DNA of 64,000 nt from Phoronis australis (taxonomy: Eukaryota; Phoronida; Phoronidae): NCBI GenBank assembly GCA_002633005.1, contig NMRA01000112.1:626659-690658 (forward strand), in the 5' to 3' direction. The translations under genes were made by a program, and so were the position numbers. Positions 11,241 through 22,510 of this stretch are shown here, piece after piece. Position 1 is the first letter of the stretch; each line of letters begins with the position of its first letter. Below the pieces are notes generated by a model that saw only the letters and a list, made by a program, of their open reading frames with translations, was not told the origin of the DNA and did not search any database.

Positions 11241-14200
11241 GTGAGAATGAAACAGGAATGAACTGTCTGAATAACATGATTATGAATAGACTGATTATGA
11301 ATATGATAAACTTGGAGGGAGTATCACCGTCTCAGCTGGCCCCAGTAGAGACGTTGACAAGCCAAAGGGCACATCGTCATACGCGGGAAGCTTTTCGACG
11401 AATTATGCCACACATTAAATCATTAAACTCATATTAAGTACCGTTTGCGCACAGAGTCACTAGGGAGGCTATTGATGTCTTTACTCGGCCCAGCTCGAAC
11501 ATGACTTGCCCCCAGTCAGCTGCCCTGGTGTGAGCTGCGTAAAAAATAGCTAATTGCTGATGTGGGAAATGAAAAAAGGACTGTACTAAAAAGATTTAGA
11601 GCTGGAAGGATTTAAAGACATCAACGGTCTCCTAAGCCTAAGGTGTCCCTCTATGACAACCGTCTCTGAGTTCGGCAATTGTCTCGCTCGCATTTAGTTA
11701 TCCAGCCAGCTGTGTATGACTGAATGTCAAAACACACCTAGGAATTGATGCAGGTATAAAGTTGTAGTTTAAGCGGAACTCACTCTTATCTTATTTTGAA
11801 GTTGGTTTCTTGTGACTTGCGGAAGCAGCTCTCAATATTTGTTCTTTATTACAGATTGTTGTTCGACATCTTCCCCCTGCTATGACAGCCGAAGAATTTC
11901 TAGAACAGATCTCTCCAGCACCAAGCTATAATTTCTTCTACTATACCAANTGCCAAATTTGGTGAAAATCGGCTGACGCCCACCTTGCCGCTCATGGCTG
12001 GTGCTCTCGTGGACTAGTACTTAAGTACCGTTTGCGCACAGAGTCACTAGGGAGGCTATTGATGTCTTTACTCGTCCCAGCTCGAACATGACTTGCCCCC
12101 AGCTGCCCTGGTGTGAGCTGCGTAAAAAATAGCTAATTGCTGATGTGGGAAATGAAAAAAGGACTGTACTAAAAAGATTTAGAGCTGGAAGGATTTAAAG
12201 ACATCAACGGTCTCCTAAGCCTCTATGACAACCGTCTCTCTGAGTTCAGCAATTGTCTCGCTCGCATTTAGTTATCCAGCCAGCTGTGTATGACTGAATG
12301 TCAAAACACACCTAGGAATTGATGCAGGTATAAAGTTGTAGTTTAAGCGGAACTCACTCTTATCTTATTTTGAAGTTGGTTTCTTGTGACTTGCGGAAGC
12401 AGCTCTCAATATTTGTTCTTTATTACAGATTGTTGTTCGACATCTTCCCCCTGCTATGACAGCCGAAGAATTTCTAGAACAGATCTCTCCAGCACCAAGC
12501 TATAATTTCTTCTACTATACCAAGAGTGATCCAGGGTTTTTTTCATTTCACATTTTTACTTTTTCTACTAAAAGTAAAGTTAGGATTATAATTTTTGCAT
12601 CCGAAATAGACCATTATATTTGGGTGTGTTGTTTAGGTCCAACTGATAAATGATAAAATTCTTTTTTGTGCTGTCAATTTATTCTACATAAAGATAACTT
12701 GTAGTTGTTAATTAGCATTTTAATGACATGATTCAAGTTTAATTTCCATAGGCTTAGTTGCAATTGCATAAATTTGAATTTTGTGTTTCACTCATTGCTT
12801 TTTCAGGTTGCAAAATGAACTATTTTGAAAAATGCGAGAATGTTGTGAACATTGTAGCTGTCTGTGATCTCGGATTCTCTGTTTTCAGCTTGGGTGCATA
12901 TACTTGTTGTCAGGCCTACTTCAACTTTGACAATCCTGATGAGATACATGTCTTCCAAGAAAAGTTTGATGGTTACACATTCATTGACACAAAAGGTGGA
13001 AATGTTTTTCGAAGTCTATGTTCTCTATCGTGCACCCTTTCCCTCCTATCATAGTTACGTTACAAATTCGAAACTTGATGTTACATCCTCCAGCATCTGT
13101 TCTAGTCATTTTAGGCTGACATTAAAAACTTCAAAAAACAATTGATTATTCTCTTTTCAGCAAAGTAGAATTTCCAGACAGAGAATTTCTAGCTAATCAG
13201 ACAATTTGTGTATTATTGCTAACTTGCTTACAGTTATATGGCTAAAACGTTATTCGGTAGTAGTGGGATGGTGTAGAAGATGAAATATTGGACTTCATAA
13301 AGCCCATGAAGGGACCTTTCCATCCAGTGGACTTATTTCCTTGGTTTTCTCAAACCATGCATACTTTCCAATGTTACATTCTCGTTTAACAGTTAATTTT
13401 CAAAACGGTCATCCGTATGCACAAAAAATTGAGTGAAGCATTTCTTATGTGCGGTCTTCATTCACAAAGTAAAGGTATATTGTCTGAAAGTAGAAAGCCT
13501 GACTGTATAATTTGATTTTTGACTTTTTACCAATCTGTTCTTAATTTGGTCAAGTTGACCTTGTTTTTAGTAACATTTAGCAAAAAAGAAAGGTACATGG
13601 ATGTCAAAACAGCGATATCAATAACATGATCCAATCGTTTTCATTTGATGCAACTTCAAAGATTTTTCATGAAAATCATAAGTCTCATTTTGATATCTCT
13701 CATGCAAAAATGAGACATTTTAAAAACAATCCTTTATAGAACAGCGTTTTTGAGAACAGTATAGCGTAGTATATAAGGCATACTATCTGAAAGTTTCATG
13801 TGGATCCGATCAGCCAGATTTGGCCACTTTTATTGGGCCCTACGTAATCTTAATGGAACATTGCTGACATACAACTATTGCAGTTGTATATAGCTCAGCA
13901 ACTTTCCCCAATCCACATGCCAAGGAGTTAGTTGCTTTTCATCAAATTGGTGCCTGGTTCTACTTATTGTAAGTTGCAAATATGCCAATTCTTTGAAAAC
14001 TGGACTCCATTTCAAAATTATCTTGAGACATTCGGCTGTTGACTTCCAAGCCAATAAAACTGATTGACTTGTGAAGATTATTTTACTACTAGTTGACTTG
14101 TTGACACCTTAATATCCAAGGAGTTGAGCTTCCTTCTGTAATTATCCTAATTTCCTGACTAGATACTCATTTGTTGACATGTCCACTGTTATCCAGGCAA

Positions 14201-17200
14201 TGAGTACATGGCTGTTGTTGAATACGCCCCCTATCAGAAAGTGCCTAAAAGTAAACCCAGGAAAGCAGATTCACGAAAAAACACACTAGAAGAAGGTAAT
14301 TGCATTTCTAAGGTAATGTGTTACCTTTGTTACCAATAATCGAATTTCTTACAAAGTTTTTAACCCATACATCTATATCGTTTGTAAAATCGTTGATGAT
14401 CACAGAACCTTATGTGCACGAAAACAATGTCCAGATGTTTGTAATCACATCTCTAAAACAACTTGAGTTTTACAGACTGTCAAATTTTCTAAAAACCCAT
14501 ACAATTTTTCGCACAAAACTTGCAAATTCTGTTTCTCTAGTCTATTAGCTTGAAAGTTTTTGTAGGATTTGTTTGTAGGAAAGCCTTTTAGCCTGAGAGT
14601 TTGGCTGTCAAATATCAAAGATTTTTTTTCAGGTAATGTTAACATGTTCATTTTGACAGCTGTGTTGTCAAGATCAAAAGTCTTTAAAAGGAAACCCCAG
14701 AAATCCTTTTTATTTAATATAGTAAAGAAACAGAAGTGATTGTGTTTGAAAATCTTGACGATCTTCATGTTGCATTATTAAGCTAGCAGTGGCAGCATAG
14801 AAAAGCTCACAATATTTACGCTTTTGACTTTGTCAGTCCTTTCAAACAGTGTCCAAAATGTCTGACAGGCTCAACCAGGATATATTACATAACAGTGTGG
14901 TAACAATTAAAAGTTGCATTAGGAAAATGCTACTGTAAAACAATTGAGATTATCCTATAATGCTAGTGACAGCCACTGGTACAACACATTCTCTACATAC
15001 TGGAGGGCATATCTAACATTACAAAAGATGCATCTGATAGCATCAAGGTCTCTAGGTGCCAGTGGTGCATCTTGTGTATCTACACATAGCATGGTAACAT
15101 AAATATACATTATTGCAATCTACACAAGAGCTGGCGCAACTGATGATTTCTTAAAAAAATGCTATCGCACTGATTACGAACATTCAGGTATTATTTTTGT
15201 ACACGCAAGATCATCTGTGATCATCAAGTTAGTTTTATGGATCTATTTCTAATTCTTTAGAACTTGTTTCAAAATTTTAATCTTTGGTAACAAAGGTATG
15301 CCTATATTATCATTTATTTGGTTTTAGTCTTTAGTCTAATGATCCTATGCAGTGCCTGCCATCTGATGTTTTAGTCTTGTTCAGTCTAATAATCCTATTC
15401 AGTGCTATCTGATATTTTAGTCTTGTTCAGTCTAATAATCCTATTTAGTGTTATCTGATGTTTTAGTCTTGTTTAGTCTAATAACCCTATTCAGTGCTAT
15501 CTGATATTTTAGTGTTGTTCAGTCTAATAATCCTATTTAGTGTTATCTGATGTTCTAGTCTTGTTTAGTCCACTGACACTATTCACTGCTATCTGATGTT
15601 TTAATCTAGTGATCATATCCAGTGCTATTATATGTGTTGTTTAGTCTTGTTTAGTCTAATAACCCTATCCAATGTTATCTCATACATTGTCTAGGAGCTG
15701 AGGAAGGAATTACAGCATCAAAGGCTTCTGATGATTTTCGGTTCTAGAACAAACGTGACTTAAAAGCTGGTTGTATGCATGTTCAACAAGTATAATAATG
15801 GGTATTTTAAGATGATCTTTTTGTCAGGGTGACTGTCATGTACATGAAAATTACCGTAAATCATTATGGTTTTGTGAATTTTTCCAGGTATTATGTTTGT
15901 CCACACTTTCTGAGCAACATTTGTGCTTGGTTGAATGCTCACAGGCTCTACAATCTGTAGCTTCCAGCTGAGAGGAAACAAATTTGAGTTTATTGAACAC
16001 ACCAAAGTGCCTTCTCCCATCTTCTCTTAATATGTGGTACAGTTCCTGAACATTGTAATATAAATATGATTTAAATTTTGCCTTACTTAATAAGTTGCAT
16101 TATATTTCCTGAAGAATGCTAAAAGCTTGCAAGTGAAACATCCCGATGTAAAATGATACCAAAAGTGAGCCTGAATTGGAATGACTTTGAAATATTTCCA
16201 TTATGTAATACCGTTATGNATCCAGTGCTATTATATGTGTTGTTTAGTCTTGTTTAGTCTAATTACCCTATCCAATGTTATCTCATACATTGTCTAGGAG
16301 CTGAGGAAGGAATTACAGCATTAAAGGCTTCTGATGATTTTCGGTTCTAGAACAAACGTGACTTAAAAGCTGGTTGTATGCATGTTCAACAAGTATAATA
16401 ATGGGTATTTTAAGATGATCTTTTTGTCAGGGTGACTGTCATGTACATGAAAATTACCGTAAATCATTATGGCTTTGTGAATTTTTCCAGGTATTATGTT
16501 TGTCCACACTTTCTGAGCAACATTTGTGCTTGGTTGAATGCTCACAGGCTCTACAATCTGTAGCTTCCAGCTGAGAGGAAACAAATTTGAGTTTATTGAA
16601 CACACCAAAGTGCCTTCTCCCATCTTCTCTTAATATGTAGTACAGTTCCTGAACATTGTAATATAAATAGGATTTAAATTTTGCCTTACTTAATAAGTTG
16701 CATTATATTTCCTGAAGAATGCTAAAAGCTTGCAAGTGAAACATCCCGATGTAAAATGATACCAAAAGTGAGCCTGAATTGGAATGACTTTGAAATATTT
16801 CCATTATGTAATACCGTTATGTAATACCATTATACAGACTAATTTTAATGTTGAAAACGGTGCCACAGTTTTCCCATTCATCTGAGCCTTGTGAAATGCT
16901 TAAGATTTTGGGTGTCAAAAGTTGTGCTATCTCTCGAATCATCATGCTTTTGAAGGTGGTAGTTTGTAAAGATTGTTATTGTAGTACCACATTCACTGTC
17001 TGGGTCATTTCAGACAGTGATTACTTGAAATTCTTGGACAACCTCAAACAGGAAGTAGAAACGCCATCCATTAACAGTGTGTTGGAGGAGATTGAAGCCA
17101 GAGAGAAAGGTTTGTGGTCTTCTGTGTTGATAACTTCAATGATTTAGGTGGCAGTTTTATTTCATAATAATATTATAATGATGGCGATGGTAGGCCCGCT

Positions 17201-20200
17201 TAATATAAACCACAGTAATGTTTCGAATTATGTTGTACTGATAAGTGAGATATTCCATTATGTGGGTTCTGACTTGGCACTGATCGTAACCACTATAATT
17301 ATAAGCTGACCCTGTAGAGTAGAGACTGTCGGAGAAAGACAACCATTCACGAAAGGACTGATTTTTACCCCCAGCACCGAATTCCTTTAAGGCAGATATG
17401 AATTCATTCAGAAGATGAATTAAGTTTGTTTATACATAGAAAAGCGAAGATACGTAATGTGAATGAACAGATGAGAATCAGTTTTTCTGATTTTGCAGTG
17501 ATAATATCCGGCACTGCTCCGATAATTCATGACAGTATGCTAATTGTTTTAAAGGTATATTTTTCTTTTTTTTGACATTTTATGACAATAACCAGGTTAT
17601 TCTACTATCCAGTATTACAATCAGTGACCTGCACTGTAGTATTGGTGACAGTAACAGTGCTGATGATGTCATTCATCAGATTCCAGTCTTAAATTGTGTC
17701 ATAGTTGAGTAAGGGGGACTCGTTACCTTTACAGAGATGAGTTCGCGTGGTACTACACCTTTAATTGAGTTCATCAAGAGGAGAAAGGAGGAGAGAAGAG
17801 CTTCACAGATGGTAGGTAACATGAAAGACATTATCACTCATCCAGGTGGTAACAAGATGGATGTTGTCACTCATAGGGGTGACTCTGGTGCTTGAGGCGA
17901 AATTGAATTCATGTAAATTAAAATGTCTGGAACTTATGTTGGAAAATTTCCATGTAAGTTCCAGAAGTTTTGATTTATTATTTTTGCATCAGATTGTATG
18001 TAAACTTTGCTGATGAAGCCACTGCTGTCCCTCTCAGGTAAAGAGAGCTGTGAATTCATCAGCCTTATGAGACAATCCACGGGGTTGTAGTTTTAGTCAG
18101 TCTTTTGTTAATATGTCGATTGAGCCGTTTTCTTCAGATCTTTAAGAACAGTATTATAATTCTCGGTTCTGATGCCATATCATTGCATTAAGTAGTATTG
18201 AACTGGGGCTAATGTGGGTATATTTTGAGAAAGTTAGCGGTGCTATCATATAATTTTTGTCGCTTTTGTCTGTTCTTGCTAATGCCATCAAAACATGATT
18301 TGACACAGACTAGAACTGCAAAATGCTATCAGCTGATTGGTCAATGTGTACACAGATTAAGGTACTTTGTTAATGATACCTGCTCACATGCTATTACCGA
18401 CTACATCAAAGGAAAGCTTAGTCGTAACTGACTTGCTTACAGAAAGCGCGAGAAGAGAGGCGGAGAAAAGATGAAGAGAAACGAAGAAAAGATGAAGAGC
18501 GACGGCGGAGGGAGAAGGTCAAGGTCAGTAAATTGATGCATTGTGACCCTGCTGACATTTGGTTAGGTGAAGGCAAAATGAATGCAAGACATATTAGGCT
18601 GTGCTAGGTAATTTTGTAATCCTGAAACTTGCCAAAACAAAACTGTGTTTTTGTGGAGAGTTTGGTTTTGAACCTGTGGCAATGTTCACCATCGCTAAGC
18701 ATGGCAGCTTTGATTTATTTTTGCCCTACACTGTCATCCAATGCAGAAGTCTGGCCAGTTTCTCTGTCACACACTGAGACTTTACACTCATTCTTATGGA
18801 TGTTAAAGGTTGTCCAAGGTGCAGCTATCTTTGCAACGGGTCTCAAGCCCTGCTGTCTTTTCAAATGCTACGTTTCTAATGAAAATGAGAACCATATTAG
18901 GATAATGACTCCTATATAAAATGTCTATGGATCCCTGGGACAGGAAGAGACAACAGTTGCTATAATAATAGGCTGTATTTTGTACTGACAGGTTTTAAAG
19001 CCTTCTGAACAAAATAAGAGCAGAGACAACGAAAAGGAGAAAAACCGAGAAACTGATGACAATACTGAGAAAAAACGAGAGGACGTGGAAAAACGTAAAG
19101 AGGCGGATAGGAAGAAAGCTCGTGATGACGATCGTAGGCGAGGGTCAAGAGGCAACAGGTTTTAACATGGGTTTTTAAAAAGTTAATGTAGCAACAAAAT
19201 TTTGCTAGCTTCGTTGAAGTTGTGGTAGACACCAACAAGGAAATCAGATAAAAAATAATGATGGTGATGATGATTTGAAAATTTGCCGGAAAGTTTTTCT
19301 TCAAAATTTCGTCCATATTCAAACAAATATCAACTTTTTGGAAGTTTTTTAGATGAGGATTTATGAAGGCGATTTGAGAAGTGCCTTTGACATAGCTGTT
19401 TATGATGCATATCTTATTGAGATTAATAATTTAATGTCAGACTTTCAATCTCCCTGTTTGGCCTAATTCATGTCATATACCCACGTAGCAGTAATTAGGT
19501 CAAGTATCAATCGCAAAGATTGACTCAATTGGAATGATGGATCAAAACTGATCGAATGTCATGTTCTCATTTCAGGGAAAAAGATCGTGCCAGCAACAGA
19601 TATGATGATGATGAAAGGTAACTTCTTCATGCAGCAGAACTTAATTGTTACTGTTTGAAAGCATTAGTTGTGTACCTTTGACAGTTGTGATCAACGTTAT
19701 GTAATGTGGGCAGGAGGCATCATTACAATGAAAATTAATTAGTTAATGATAATTTATTCTTCTTGTTGTGGATTAGTCTGCACAGTGAATTACTGGGTGT
19801 TATGCGTTCCTTCAAGATTTGTATGCGTAACCCTTTTACTAATTGCATTCTTCACCAGTGCAGCGGAGCTTGTAGGTAAAACCAGTAGCTAGAGACACCA
19901 AGTCCTCAAAGATACTGTGATAATATTCTGTTTCTGTCTACTGTAGATCAAATAAAGACAAGAGAAGACCAAGACCTGAAGTAAGGCATGCATGGTGAAT
20001 CGACTTGTTTGACCAACACTGAAATAGTAACTGCTGTCGTTGAGATGCTTGTGATTTTATTTTCTGATGCGAAACAATTTTTATACCTCCTTCCCCAGAT
20101 GAACTGAATTATGGGCACACTCTTTTACTTTCATTAAAACAGTGGAACACATGGTCGGGACCCTTTAAGTGTGCAGGAGATTTAACCTCAGGCAGTTCTG

Positions 20201-22510
20201 TTTTTCAATGCGTGTTCTTAGCAGCCTGGGGTAAAAATTGCATGTTTCATGAGGAGGCAGTGTGGCCCAGTGAGTTGAGGGTCTGCCTCCTGTTCACAAG
20301 GTTGTTGGTTCAATCCCACTAGACCTTACTGCTAGACCCTTGAGTCAGGTCTCTAGCTCCTCAGCTCAGTCTTAATTTGTGTATATGCCTAGGTATATTA
20401 TAGGTGTACATTTGTGAAAAATGGTTTCAGATGTGACTAGGAAATAGTTTGGTTTGTGTATTTATGGGAAAGCCATGCTATAAAAACATTATGTATCAAT
20501 AAATTTAACGTGGGTGTAAATTTAATTGATTTAGGCCCTTGTTATTCTAGCAAAACTACAAACTGTGTTGATTGAGATTGTGGAATTACTGCTGCATGCA
20601 CTTTGATTAAAAGATACATTCAGCGAAATATTTCTTGAATTTTAAAATCGTTTCTTATGAATGCCATTCCATCTACTCTTCACAAAAGGCTACCCCATGA
20701 CTTTTTCTCAATTTAAACTTTCAGGGTGTTTACTGGTATGAATAAGACGATATGTAACGAGACTGCAACATATTTGCAACAGCACACACATTGCACATCA
20801 GTGATGACCATTCAACAGTCTTTTACCTATGTGCGGAATCAAATTGAATTATTGATGTCAATCAAAGTGATGAGTTTAAACATGAGCGTGTGATGACCAG
20901 CTGCTATTCTCGCCATCACTCTCGAGTGTCATTCATTGGTCTGGGTATCAGACGCGATATGTTTATCTCGTGTTGCTAAAATTGTGTTTATATCCAAAGC
21001 ACATGATGTTGCAAAATCATTAAGGTTTGTAAAAACATGAGGTCAGTGATATTTTTCTGCACACCAGGTTAAGGAGTCGTCCAAAAAGTTTCCAAAAGAT
21101 GCCCCGTCATCAGCCAGTTCCCGCACATCTTCTGCCCAAGAAAAAGGAAGTAAAAATAAGGAGGCAAAGGAACCTGACAGGAAACCAGAGGACAGCAAGC
21201 AGGCAAACAAGTCAAAAACTAGTTCTGAATCCTCTGCTGGTACCAAAAAGGAAGTTGTCAAAGAGCAGACGAAGACTGATGCTAAAAACACAAATGTCGC
21301 TATAGACAAAAAAGAAGATAATTTGACTGTGAAAACTACTGCAAGTAAACAGGACGCTGGGTCTACTCAGAGTGATACAGCTAAAAGTAGTGCCAAAGAA
21401 GGTGCTCAAGAAAATGTTGATGAGAAACAGAGCAAAGAGGCTCCACAGAAAAGAGTGCGATATAAAGTGAGTGGAAAGCCTTTGAAAGTAGTTCTCAAGG
21501 AAATTGTTGAACATTTGGACTGTGAAATTTTAGGCTAATGATCAGACTCAAAACTTCTATTGATTAAAGGTTGCTGGGATGTTTTTACTGTTGCCCAAAT
21601 TTTCAAAATTCTACTTTGAAATGCCCATGCTGGTTTATACGTTCACTCATAATTTGTGCTGTCAGAACTTGGTTCTTACTTTCATCAAGGGTGCAAATTG
21701 ACCTCATATTTTGACCTTTGATCATTATCCAGCTGGCGCTGATGCCCCAAGTTGTAGGCACAGTACAAGTCAAAAAGTATTCTTTTGGACAAAGTGACCT
21801 GGAATTTCCCCATCATGACGGCTGGTCGAAAGCCAAATTTATTGACAGAGTAGTCTTCCCTCTACCGAGAATGGGGGCGGGGGGGGGGGGGATTTTCAAG
21901 AAAATTAGTAAGGTGGCTAAGCCATTCTGTGGTTAGAAGTTTTGTCACCCTAACACTTATTTCCAATTACTTGTTCTGTTACCAGAATTAGCCGTCATGA
22001 CGGGAAAACGGTATTTTGTTTGATTACGTCTGTCTTGTACTGCATGGTTTTGTCCGATTACTTTTGTCTTGTACTGTATGTTTTTTCCGATTACTTTTGT
22101 CTTGTACTGTATGGTTTTATCCGATTACTTTTGTCTTGTACTGTATGTTTTTTTCCGATTACTTTTGTCTACAGTCTTGTACTGTATGGTTTCCTGCTGA
22201 GTTCAGACGTTTCATTCAATTTAATTTGTGAACAGTTTATTTGCACAAATTGACCATTGACGACTTCGGTAAACAACCACCCAGAGCTTCGATATATTTT
22301 GTTTTAATGCTCATATTTTGATTAATGCCTCCCTCCCTGATTATTGAGTTTCTATAAGCACCCGAGACATAAACCCAGTATTTTTTAATTATTTCTTATT
22401 AAAATAATGGTCTAATTCATTTTCAGGATCGGCCAGAACGTGCCATTTACGTCCCCGGTCAGAGAAGAAGAGAACAGCAGCAGAAAGCACAACAGAAAAG
22501 TAGTGAATAA
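11163..22510 (+). CDS. UPF3B: UPF3, nonsense-mediated mRNA decay factor (twelve exons)
   Basis: Twelve exons (listed separately) join in phase into a 456-residue protein; human UPF3B has about 480. Residues 27-131 form the UPF3 RRM-like domain that binds UPF2, beginning IVVRHLPPAMTAEEFLEQIS and containing AYFNFDNPDEIHVFQEKFDG and NEYMAVVEYAPYQKVP. A Lys/Arg/Glu-rich charged stretch (about 165-300) and a Ser/Lys-rich linker follow. The C-terminus has the exon-junction-complex binding motif RVRYKDRPERAIYVPGQRRR (about 425-444), keeping the Lys-Asp-Arg-Pro and Tyr-X-Pro-Gly positions of UPF3B. UPF3 links the exon junction complex to UPF2 and UPF1 during decay of transcripts with premature stops. 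Probably pro-orthologous to vertebrate UPF3A and UPF3B. Exon 2 is present twice because of an apparent assembly duplication. Confidence 0.95.
11305..11530. repeat. Diverged relative of the 1-kb repeat
   Basis: It contains GGAAGCTTTTCGACGAATTATGCC, ATTAAATCATTAA and AGGGAGGCTATTGATGTC, which align with 490-620 of copy A. It covers the right inverted-repeat end and flank, and lies in UPF3 intron 1. Confidence 0.55.
11434..11949 (+). repeat. Duplicate of intron 1 and exon 2 ending at an n
   Basis: It repeats at 12021-12523 with few differences, including short indels. Within it, 11855-11949 is a copy of UPF3 exon 2 cut off at the n at 11950 before its donor site. The second copy is complete and joins correctly to exon 3, so this first copy is best explained as an unmerged contig end or second haplotype. 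Confidence 0.85.
12429..12535 (+). CDS. UPF3B: UPF3 exon 2 (functional copy)
   Basis: Acceptor TTATTACAG, then IVVRHLPPAMTAEEFLEQIS followed by PAPSYNFFYYTKSDP, then donor GG/GTTTTT. It is the first strand and helix of the RRM-like domain. Ends in phase 2. Confidence 0.93.
12889..12995 (+). CDS. UPF3B: UPF3 exon 3
   Basis: Acceptor GTTTTCAG, then LGAYTCCQAYFNFDNPDEIH and VFQEKFDGYTFIDTK, donor AAAAG/GTGG. This matches the human region YARAYINFKN to DRFDGYVFLDNK. Confidence 0.93.
12996..14196. other. UPF3 intron 3
   Basis: Intron of 1.2 kb. I see no repeat or embedded gene in it. Confidence 0.6.
14197..14295 (+). CDS. UPF3B: UPF3 exon 4
   Basis: Acceptor TTATCCAG, codons for NEYMAVVEYAPYQKVPKSKP and RKADSRKNTLEE, donor GAAGAAG/GTAATT. 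The VVEYAPYQK stretch is the end of the RRM-like domain. Confidence 0.94.
15325..15690. repeat. Minisatellite, about 54-bp unit, about seven copies
   Basis: The degenerate unit is built on TAGTCTAATAATCCTATTCA, GTGCTATCTGAT and TTTTAGTCTTGTT. Neighbouring units alternate between CAGTGCTATCTGATATTTTA and TAGTGTTATCTGATGTTTTA, hinting at a 108-bp higher-order repeat. Confidence 0.88.
15617..16218. repeat. First copy of a 602-bp direct duplication
   Basis: It is followed by a single n and then repeated at 16220-16821 with only scattered substitutions. The junction lies exactly at the n. Open frames 15760-16020 and 16363-16623 (minus) are the two copies of one non-genic frame. Confidence 0.9.
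17014..17109 (+). CDS. UPF3B: UPF3 exon 5
   Basis: Acceptor CATTTCAG, codons SDYLKFLDNLKQEVETPSIN and SVLEEIEAREK, donor AAAG/GTTTGT. It matches human DPEYRKFLESY to LLEEIEAKNRE. Confidence 0.92.
17110..17734. other. UPF3 intron 5
   Basis: Intron of 625 bases with no repeat or other feature that I can name. Confidence 0.55.
17735..17811 (+). CDS. UPF3B: UPF3 exon 6
   Basis: Acceptor CTTTACAG, codons MSSRGTTPLIEFIKRRKEER then RASQM, donor ATG/GTAGGT. The TTPLIEFIK stretch matches human TTPLLSFLK. Confidence 0.92.
17812..18442. other. UPF3 intron 6
   Basis: Intron of 631 bases, nothing distinctive apart from short chance open frames. Confidence 0.55.
18443..18523 (+). CDS. UPF3B: UPF3 exon 7
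   Basis: Acceptor GCTTACAG, 27 codons of charged sequence with KAREERRRKDEEKRRKDE, donor AAG/GTCAGT. A donor six bases earlier (AAG/GTCAAG) is a less likely alternative. Confidence 0.88.
18524..18991. other. UPF3 intron 7
   Basis: Intron of 468 bases. The open frame at 18629-18919 has no features of a real gene. Confidence 0.55.
18992..19158 (+). CDS. UPF3B: UPF3 exon 8
   Basis: Acceptor TACTGACAG, codons starting VLKPSEQNKSRDNEKEKNRE and ending RRRGSRGN, donor ACAG/GTTTTA. Lysine-, glutamate- and arginine-rich, as in the middle of UPF3B. Confidence 0.88.
19159..19575. other. UPF3 intron 8
   Basis: Intron of 417 bases with no notable feature. Confidence 0.55.
19576..19617 (+). CDS. UPF3B: UPF3 exon 9 (small)
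   Basis: A 42-base exon between ATTTCAG and GAAAG/GTAACT, encoding EKDRASNRYDDDE. It keeps the frame between exons 8 and 10. Confidence 0.82.
19618..19946. other. UPF3 intron 9
   Basis: Intron of 329 bases with nothing notable. Confidence 0.55.
19947..19980 (+). CDS. UPF3B: UPF3 exon 10 (small)
   Basis: A 34-base exon between CTACTGTAG and GAA/GTAAGG encoding SNKDKRRPRPE. Its phase fits exons 9 and 11. Confidence 0.82.
19981..21067. other. UPF3 intron 10, with a SINE
   Basis: Intron of 1.1 kb. Apart from the tRNA-type SINE at about 20251-20520 I see nothing notable. Confidence 0.55.
20251..20520 (+). mobile_element. tRNA-derived SINE
   Basis: The head GGCAGTGTGGCCCAGTGAG contains a box A-like run and is followed 33 bases later by a good box B, GGTTCAATCCC at 20307-20317. 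This is the spacing of a tRNA-type polymerase III promoter, but the sequence does not fold as a tRNA. The tail runs to about 20520 near ATCAATAAATTTAA. Exact ends are uncertain. Confidence 0.75.
21068..21466 (+). CDS. UPF3B: UPF3 exon 11 (largest)
   Basis: Acceptor CACACCAG and donor AAA/GTGAGT bound 133 codons, from VKESSKKFPKDAPSSASSRT to EAPQKRVRYK. The stretch is low-complexity, rich in Ser, Lys, Glu and Gln. The last residues RVRYK begin the exon-junction-complex binding motif. Confidence 0.92.
21467..22426. other. UPF3 intron 11
   Basis: Intron of 960 bases. It holds a G-rich run at 21873-21892 and the 31-bp tandem array at 22015-22195. Confidence 0.6.
22015..22195. repeat. Minisatellite, about 32-bp unit, about five copies
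   Basis: The unit TCCGATTACTTTTGTCTTGT followed by ACTGTATGGTTT recurs about five times with small length changes in the T tract. The open frames 22016-22231 and 22020-22253 arise from this repeat and are not genes. Confidence 0.92.
22427..22510 (+). CDS. UPF3B: UPF3 exon 12 (terminal)
   Basis: Acceptor CATTTTCAG, then DRPERAIYVPGQRRREQQQ to SSE and TAA. DRP-X4-Y-X-PG is the core of the exon-junction-complex binding motif. An AATAAA overlaps the stop codon. Confidence 0.94.
   Translation, partial: DRPERAIYVPGQRRREQQQKAQQKSSE

Larger units (their letters stand above)
14296..17013. other. UPF3 intron 4, with minisatellite and duplicated block
   Basis: Intron of 2.7 kb. It holds the 54-bp tandem array at 15325-15690 and the 602-bp direct duplication around the n at 16219, so its true length is probably about 0.6 kb shorter. 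Confidence 0.6.

Noticed and set aside
15760-16623. Identical 86-codon minus-strand frames at 15760-16020 and 16363-16623 as a duplicated gene
   Set aside because: They lie in UPF3 intron 4 inside a block duplicated around an n. The doubling is an assembly effect and the frame has no recognisable features.
20251-20330. True tRNA gene
   Set aside because: Box A- and box B-like runs are present, but there is no acceptor stem or cloverleaf, and a SINE-like body follows.
22016-22253. Cys- and Phe-rich small proteins
   Set aside because: They are translations of the 32-bp minisatellite in UPF3 intron 11.
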